Source: JASJBU01 sp965372385 (lineage in GTDB: Bacteria > Pseudomonadota > Gammaproteobacteria > Chromatiales > Chromatiaceae). Taken from it: a stretch of 29,226 nucleotides of DNA. The position numbers and the translations under genes were made by a program. Location: the NCBI GenBank assembly GCA_965372385.1, contig CBDVCD010000014.1, positions 1-29,226 on the forward strand, written 5' to 3'. The notes under the pieces were generated by a model. The model saw nothing but the letters and a program-made list of their open reading frames with translations, was not told where the DNA came from and searched no databases. This document shows, in pieces, positions 23,057 through 29,226 of this stretch; position 1 is the stretch's first letter, and each line of letters opens with the position of its first letter.

Positions 23057-24490
23057 ATGCTTAAACTTCCAGCCGTTCTGATTCTGCTGCTTCCCTCGCT
23101 GGCCAGTGGCGCCCATATGTCCACTGCTCCGACTGACCTCAGCTATCAGTGGGTCGGCACCACAAGCCTGATCATCTTCACCGTTGCCATTCTTCTGGTC
23201 AGCTTCGAAGAGTTTATCCACCTGCGAAAATCCAAGCCGATGCTGCTGTCTGCCGGCATGATCTGGGCGCTGATCGGGCTGTCTGTCCAGGGAACCGGTG
23301 CTTCACAGCTGGCAGAATCTGCCGTGCGGCACAGCCTCCTGCAATATGCCGAGTTGATGCTCTTTATGTTGGTAGTGATGACCTATATCAATGCCATGAC
23401 AGAACGCAGGGTATTCGTTGCTCTGCGCACCTGGATGAGCAGTCGTCATTACAGCTACCGGCAGCTCTTTTGGCTGACCGGCAGCAGCACATTTTTTCTT
23501 TCACCGTTCCTGGACAACCTTTCAACCGCCCTGTTGATGGGGGCCGTGGTAATGGCAGCCGGACGGGATAACCTGCGCTTCGTCAGCCTCGCCTGTGTAA
23601 ATGTGGTCATTGCCTCGAATGCTGGTGGTGCCTACAGCCCCTTCGGAGACATAACCACCCTGATGGTCTGGCAACAGGACATCATGAGCACGAATGGCCG
23701 GGTCGGTTTCTTTACGTTTTTCTCTCTGTTCATCCCATCGGTCGTCAACTACCTGATTCCTGCTCTCTTCATGCACTTTGCAGTGCCTGAGGGCCGGCTT
23801 CCCGACACCCAGGGAGCTGTGGTGATGTTACGTGGTGCACGACGGATCATTGGGCTGTTCCTGCTCACCATAGCCACCGCGGTCTGTTTCCAGGGTCTGC
23901 TGCATCTGCCAGCCGTGATCGGCGTCCTCACCGGGCTCTCCTACCTGCAATTCTTTGGTTTTTATCTGAAAAAGACGCACAAAATCCACGAGGCCCATGT
24001 GGCCGATGAAACCACCCTCACCCTGCCTTTCGTGGCCGAGAGCAAGCGACCCTTCGATGTCTTTCTCAGGATGGCGCGGGCCGAATGGGATACCCTGCTG
24101 TTCCTCTACGGCGTCATCCTCTCGGTCGGTGGGCTGGGCTATCTGGGCCTGCTCTCACTGGCATCCGAGATCATGTACGGGCAGTGGGGGGCAACGCTCG
24201 CCAATATTGCCGTTGGGCTTTCATCCGCCGTCTTGGAGAATATTCCCACCATGTCCGCCGTGCTGGCCATGAATCCCGAGATGTCCATGGGTCAATGGCT
24301 GCTGGTTACCCTGACGGCAGGCGTTGGCGGCAGTCTGCTCTCCATCGGCTCAGCTGCCGGTATTGCACTGATGGGACAAGCGCGGGGCAGGTATACCTTC
24401 TTTAGCCATCTCAAGTGGACGCCGGCCATCGCCCTCGGTTATGCCGCCAGTATTCTCACTCACCTCTGGATCAACTCCGGCAGTTTTTAG
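23057..24490 (+). CDS. nhaD: NhaD-family antiporter, second copy
   Basis: The 477-aa paralogue of the preceding gene has the same layout and end (THLWINSGSF). The start is taken at ATG 23057, which aligns its N-terminus with the first copy. GTG 23030 in frame is the alternative. Neither has a good ribosome site. It keeps NAGGAYSPFGDITTLMVW, but PVADN of copy 1 is PFLDN here (D153), and VDNIPVM is LENIPTM (E394), so an Asp at a likely ion-site helix break is Glu. It lacks about a dozen residues in the loop after GQWGAT. It may have altered ion choice or pH range. It is probably expressed partly from the nhaD transcript. Confidence 0.93.
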   Translation: MLKLPAVLILLLPSLASGAHMSTAPTDLSYQWVGTTSLIIFTVAILLVSFEEFIHLRKSKPMLLSAGMIWALIGLSVQGTGASQLAESAVRHSLLQYAELMLFMLVVMTYINAMTERRVFVALRTWMSSRHYSYRQLFWLTGSSTFFLSPFLDNLSTALLMGAVVMAAGRDNLRFVSLACVNVVIASNAGGAYSPFGDITTLMVWQQDIMSTNGRVGFFTFFSLFIPSVVNYLIPALFMHFAVPEGRLPDTQGAVVMLRGARRIIGLFLLTIATAVCFQGLLHLPAVIGVLTGLSYLQFFGFYLKKTHKIHEAHVADETTLTLPFVAESKRPFDVFLRMARAEWDTLLFLYGVILSVGGLGYLGLLSLASEIMYGQWGATLANIAVGLSSAVLENIPTMSAVLAMNPEMSMGQWLLVTLTAGVGGSLLSIGSAAGIALMGQARGRYTFFSHLKWTPAIALGYAASILTHLWINSGSF

Positions 24491-24627
24491 GGCTCACTCG
24501 CTCCACATGGGCATAGACCATCCCATATTTTTTGCATTGATAACGGGTCAGTTTAAGCGCCACGGAAAAAAAGATTTGTCCTATCTCACGTCCCTCTTCG
24601 GGCAATCTCGGGAAAATCAATACATGG

Positions 24628-24646
24628 CCAGGCTCGACAAGCCTGG
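24628..24646 (-). terminator. Hairpin just after the second vapC
   Basis: CCAGGCT (24628-24634) and AGCCTGG (24640-24646) form a perfect 7-bp stem with a five-base loop, 2 bp beyond the vapC stop on the minus strand. The T content after it on that strand is low, so this is a candidate 3' structure rather than a sure terminator. Confidence 0.4.
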
Positions 24647-24648
24647 AA

Positions 24649-25044
24649 TCAGGTTTTGACAACCTTCAGGGGGTAGTGTTTTGCAATTGGCACAAAGTCC
24701 TTGTCGTTATGCAGTAACTGACAACGATGTTCGAGTGCCGTGGCAGCAATGATGCAGTCATTGGTTTTGCGGATGGTGATGCCCTGCTTTCGCAGTTTGC
24801 GATAAATGTCAGCCGCAAGAACGAATACAGTTTCAGGTATTGGCAACATAATCAGTGGACTAAGATAGCGCCGAACGCGCCGGTGCGTGGTGTCATCGCC
24901 AATACCCTGGAGGATCTCCGTCAGTATGATGCCACACAGGGCAAGGTCTTCGTTATCGAGGATAAGGTTTTCCAGCCTGGCCACATGCGGCAGATCACGA
25001 CCCACGAAGAAATCGATCCAGACGCTGGTGTCGACCAGAATCAC
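24649..25044 (-). CDS. vapC: PIN-domain ribonuclease toxin VapC, second module
   Basis: The 131-aa PIN-domain toxin begins MILVDTSVWIDFF, the classical VapC start. The four acidic positions D5, E43 (LTEILQG), D96 (TNDCIIAATA) and D114 (HNDKDF) are all present, so activity is expected. Its ATG overlaps the TGA of the antitoxin gene by four bases (ATGA), the usual tight coupling. It is clearly a different subfamily from the toxin at 1581-1994, which has a longer and differently spaced PIN domain. The target RNA is unknown, though many VapC enzymes cut initiator tRNA or other tRNAs. Confidence 0.93.
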   Translation of the reverse strand: MILVDTSVWIDFFVGRDLPHVARLENLILDNEDLALCGIILTEILQGIGDDTTHRRVRRYLSPLIMLPIPETVFVLAADIYRKLRKQGITIRKTNDCIIAATALEHRCQLLHNDKDFVPIAKHYPLKVVKT

Positions 25045-25256
25045 TGCCCCCGGCCGGTACGCATCTCCGTAAGATCACCCTCCCAGGTCACCTTGCCTTT
25101 TAGCGACAGGAGTTTCTTTTGCTGCTTGTGGCGTAGGAGTTCACGCAAGGCGAAATCAACCAGTTCACGGCGGGTCTTGAGTCCAGTGGCCTTGAGACCG
25201 GCCGCGACCAGTTTGCTATCCAGCACGATGTTGGTACGCACAGTATCTGATTCCAT
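25041..25256 (-). CDS. vapB: VapB antitoxin, second module
   Basis: The protein has 71 aa from the ATG at 25256. The N-terminal ribbon-helix-helix part reads RTNIVLDSKLVAAGLKATGL and RRELVDFALRELLRHKQQKK, as in the DUF2191/VapB group. The tail WEGDLTEMRTGR is the toxin-binding segment seen in this group. A GGAG lies 8 nt before the ATG. A further in-frame ATG at 25286 would lie in the operator and add residues that do not fit the family. The stop overlaps the vapC start. Autorepression through the palindrome upstream is expected. Confidence 0.9.
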   Translation of the reverse strand: MESDTVRTNIVLDSKLVAAGLKATGLKTRRELVDFALRELLRHKQQKKLLSLKGKVTWEGDLTEMRTGRGQ

Positions 25257-25280
25257 GGCATCAGCTCCAGTAACGAGTAT

Positions 25281-25305
25281 ACACATATATTATATTATTA
25301 TGTGT
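25281..25305 (-). promoter_or_regulatory. Promoter-operator of the second vapBC
   Basis: ACACATA (25281-25287) and TATGTGT (25299-25305) are perfect inverse copies around an 11-bp AT core. On the minus strand TATAAT (25294-25289) lies inside this palindrome, so a bound VapBC complex would block the -10 box. The resulting transcript would start about 26 nt before the vapB ATG, consistent with its ribosome site. Confidence 0.65.
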
Positions 25306-25557
25306 AATGTAGACCGGCAAGGGTTCGCGGTCAAAGCTTCCGCGTCCTGCTCACGCCCCTCACCCGCCCATGGAAGCTTCAATCGATCAATTTAGATCAA
25401 TGATATTTGTCAATTGTCAAGTAACACCTTCTCATTGAAACAACCTGTAACACTTTTCTCCTTTCGGGAAATATCTCAGTAACATCTATGCCTTAAACTT
25501 CCCTCTGATTTTATTAGCGGTTGCCCTTTTTTAGAGCACTCAGTTAGGAGTAGAGTG
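25306..25557. other. Gene-free region with three GTAACA repeats
   Basis: GTAACACCTT at 25421, GTAACACTTT at 25446 and GTAACATCTA at 25479 are three similar direct copies, at intervals of 25 and 33 bp, upstream of a small ORF. They could be binding sites of one regulator. No complete sigma-70 promoter is obvious. No other gene-like frame is seen. Confidence 0.35.
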
Positions 25558-25650
25558 ATGAAATCGAAAAACCTTGATCTGTTTGCATGGCCTGAAGACC
25601 CGGCTTGGCCGGACCGCACCGGTAACGATCCGTACGATATCGCTGCCTGA
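25558..25650 (+). CDS. Possible 30-aa small protein, function unknown
   Basis: ATG 25558 is preceded by TTAGGAG at seven bases, a strong ribosome site. The 30-residue product starts MKSKNLDLFAWPEDPAWPDR and ends NDPYDIAA. It is acidic, rich in Trp-Pro (the phrase AWP occurs twice seven residues apart) and has no hydrophobic span or Cys. A hairpin at 25661-25700 with a TTCGTTT arm follows, so the ORF could be a separate transcript. It matches no family I know. It might be a small regulatory protein or a peptide precursor. Support is limited to these signals. Confidence 0.4.
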   Translation: MKSKNLDLFAWPEDPAWPDRTGNDPYDIAA

Positions 25651-25660
25651 CCCACTGTCC

Positions 25661-25700
25661 AAACGAACCTCAGGGGCTGCGCGACAGCGGCCCTTCGTTT
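25661..25700 (+). terminator. Terminator-like hairpin after the small ORF
   Basis: AAACGAA (25661-25667) pairs with TTCGTTT (25694-25700), and inside it GCTG (25676-25679) pairs with CAGC (25685-25688) with G-C-rich bases between. The right arm is T-rich. It lies 10 bp after the small ORF and before the end of the convergent uvrB, so it may serve as an end for the plus-strand transcript. Confidence 0.4.
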
Positions 25701-25777
25701 GATCCAAAACCTGATCGAATCCTCCTCTGCCTAACCACATTTCATCCCGTGGCTAACAATTCGATTGCCTTTCGGCT

Positions 25778-27784
<2,007 letters not shown>

Positions 27785-27889
27785 TAGGGATTTTTCGCAG
27801 ACAAGGAATTAGCTATTATTACACGCGCAAGCACCAATTCAGATCCTGTCTACCAGTGGTCGTCATAAGAAGATAACGGATAACACATC

Positions 27890-29077
27890 ATGAATGCACA
27901 GCTCTCCATCCGGGTACAGGCCGTCAAACCTTCCCCCACCCTCGCGATTACCACCCGTGCCGCCGAGATGCGTGCCGCCGGCAAGGATGTCATCGGGCTT
28001 GGCGCCGGTGAACCCGACTTCGATACCCCTGACCATATCAAGGCTGCAGCAATCGAAGCCATCAACCAGGGTTTTACCAAGTATACCCCGGTGGATGGCA
28101 CCCCCGGACTGAAGCAGGCCATCATTGAGAAGTTCAAACGTGACAATAGCTTCGACTACGCGATGGATCAGATTCTGGTCTCCTGTGGCGGCAAGCAGAG
28201 TTTCTACAATATGGCCCAGGCCACACTGGATCCGGGTGACGAGGTGATTATTCCCGCACCCTACTGGGTCTCCTACCCCGATATGGCGATCCTGGCGGGT
28301 GGTGAGCCGGTACTCATCCAGGCCGGCGCCTCACAGAGTTTCAAGATCACTGCCCAGCAATTGTCTGGCGCCATTACCGAGAAGACCAAGCTGTTTGTCA
28401 TCAACAGTCCTTCCAACCCCACCGGTATGGCCTATACGGCAGATGAGCTGACTGCCTTGGGGGTGGTTCTCAGGGAACACCCAAGGGTGCTGATTGCCAC
28501 CGACGATATGTATGAACATATCCTCTGGCCAGGCAAGACCTTCGTCAACATCCTCAACGTCTGCCCGGATCTGGTGGAACGCACCCTGGTGCTGAACGGC
28601 GTCTCCAAGGCCTACTCCATGACCGGCTGGCGGATCGGTTATGCGGGCGGACCGGCGCAGATCATCAAGGCGATGAAAAAGATCCAATCCCAGAGTACCT
28701 CCAACCCCACCTCCATCTCCCAGGTGGCTGCCCAAGCCGCGCTGGAGGGGTCTCAGGAGTGCATCGGCGAGATGCTGACCCACTTCAAACAACGCCACGA
28801 CTATGTGGTGGATCGTTTGAATAGCATGCCTGGGGTGGAGTGCCTGCCTTCTGATGGCACCTTCTACTGCTTCCCGAAAATCGAAGGGGCGCTGGAAAAA
28901 ATCGACGGCGTGAATAATGATCTGGAGTTGTCTGAATACCTGATCGAAAATGCCGGAGTTGCCCTGGTACCCGGCAGCGCCTTTGGCCTGAGCGGCCATG
29001 TCAGGCTCTCCATTGCCACCAGTATGGAAAAACTGGAGATGGCGCTGGACCGTCTGGAAAAGGTCTTGGTAGGTTGA
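27890..29077 (+). CDS. aspC: Aspartate aminotransferase, class I (Ib subgroup)
   Basis: The 395-aa PLP enzyme interconverts aspartate and oxaloacetate with glutamate and 2-oxoglutarate. It is of the Ib type of thermophile/rhizobial AATs, some of which also use prephenate. Residues seen are APYWVSYPDM (W126), SPSNPTGM with N176, D205 and Y208, and the PLP lysine K240 in NGVSKAYSMTGWRIGY. The Arg for the substrate carboxylate is in HVRLSIATS near 374. The gene symbol is by function, as the E. coli aspC is class Ia. The start is ATG 27890, with a weak purine stretch upstream. It is a single-gene unit followed by the tRNA. Confidence 0.92.
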   Translation: MNAQLSIRVQAVKPSPTLAITTRAAEMRAAGKDVIGLGAGEPDFDTPDHIKAAAIEAINQGFTKYTPVDGTPGLKQAIIEKFKRDNSFDYAMDQILVSCGGKQSFYNMAQATLDPGDEVIIPAPYWVSYPDMAILAGGEPVLIQAGASQSFKITAQQLSGAITEKTKLFVINSPSNPTGMAYTADELTALGVVLREHPRVLIATDDMYEHILWPGKTFVNILNVCPDLVERTLVLNGVSKAYSMTGWRIGYAGGPAQIIKAMKKIQSQSTSNPTSISQVAAQAALEGSQECIGEMLTHFKQRHDYVVDRLNSMPGVECLPSDGTFYCFPKIEGALEKIDGVNNDLELSEYLIENAGVALVPGSAFGLSGHVRLSIATSMEKLEMALDRLEKVLVG

Positions 29078-29103
29078 TCTGAGGATATTTGGTCTTCCGC
29101 CTA

Positions 29104-29132
29104 TTGACGCTAAGCCCCGCTGTCATTAAGAT
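29104..29132 (+). promoter_or_regulatory. Stable-RNA promoter of the tRNA-Asn gene
   Basis: TTGACG (29104-29109) and TAAGAT (29127-29132) are separated by 17 bp. The discriminator after the -10 box is GCCCGC, GC-rich as in promoters under ppGpp/DksA control. The predicted start is about 10 bases before the mature tRNA end. Confidence 0.75.
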
Positions 29133-29149
29133 GCCCGCTCTTAAACCAT

Positions 29150-29225
29150 TCCCCGGTAGCTCAGTCGGTAGAGCGGGTGACTGTTAATCACTAGGTCGGC
29201 AGTTCGAGCCTGTCCCGGGGAGCCA
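29150..29225 (+). tRNA. tRNA-Asn (anticodon GTT)
   Basis: A complete cloverleaf is readable. The acceptor TCCCCGG (29150-29156) pairs with CCGGGGA (29215-29221). The D arm is GCTC/GAGC. The anticodon loop CTGTTAA has GTT at 29183-29185. The T arm is GGCAG/CTGTC with loop TTCGAGC. The discriminator base G is followed by an encoded CCA. It reads AAC and AAU codons. GUU is a queuosine-type anticodon (G34), as is that of tRNA-Asp, the target of GluQ, also in this window. Confidence 0.97.
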
Positions 29226-29226
29226 A

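Noticed and set aside
27785..27889. LexA (SOS) box upstream of uvrB
   Set aside because: CTGTCTACCAG near 27846 resembles one but lacks the CTGT-N8-ACAG spacing.

Overview
The window looks like a chromosomal segment of a gammaproteobacterium, probably an autotrophic or sulfur-oxidising lineage such as the Chromatiales or Sedimenticola/Thiodiazotropha type. Evidence includes the dksA-gluQ pair, darP behind recJ, cysZ, slt, a CbbY-type sugar phosphatase and NhaD antiporters. The lineage is an inference from gene content and was not checked by search. Most genes are ordinary housekeeping functions. The accessory material is at the left end (1-2330) and around 24.5-25.8 kb.

Left end, 1-2330: an island rich in repeats. 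It holds a tandem REP-like array (1-197), two 132-bp composite elements with matching ends (195-326 and 2154-2285), a solo half-element (994-1024) and a 134-bp MITE with a perfect 8-bp target duplication (1147-1280). Between them lie a Uma2-family nuclease-like gene and a VapBC/FitAB-type toxin-antitoxin pair with a visible operator. Next come cysZ (sulfate uptake), then on the minus strand a CbbY-like phosphatase tightly coupled to a class I aminotransferase, then dksA, a terminator and gluQ, then recJ-darP on the minus strand.

Middle, 9.2-19.3 kb: divergent from recJ is a short BatD-like membrane protein. It is preceded by an 18-codon leader ORF whose strong Shine-Dalgarno lies inside a 7-bp hairpin and whose stop overlaps the batD-like start. 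Then come a 72-aa protein of unknown function, dsbA overlapping a convergent glutathione-transferase-like gene, a long protein with widely separated PilZ-type c-di-GMP motifs, a Sel1-repeat protein, the lytic transglycosylase slt, and an 806-aa protein carrying a divergent class III nucleotidyl-cyclase-like domain.

Right part, 19.7-29.2 kb: a secreted SYLF/Ysc84-type protein, a small secreted fibronectin-III protein, two tandem nhaD paralogues separated by a strong hairpin, a second vapBC pair with a palindromic operator, a possible 30-aa small protein with its own ribosome site and terminator-like hairpin, uvrB, an aspartate aminotransferase, and a tRNA-Asn(GUU) with a clear stable-RNA promoter. 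I see no single obviously new multi-gene system. The best leads are the leader-peptide/hairpin arrangement at batD, the split-PilZ protein, the cyclase-like protein with altered substrate residues, the nhaD pair, and the 30-aa ORF.
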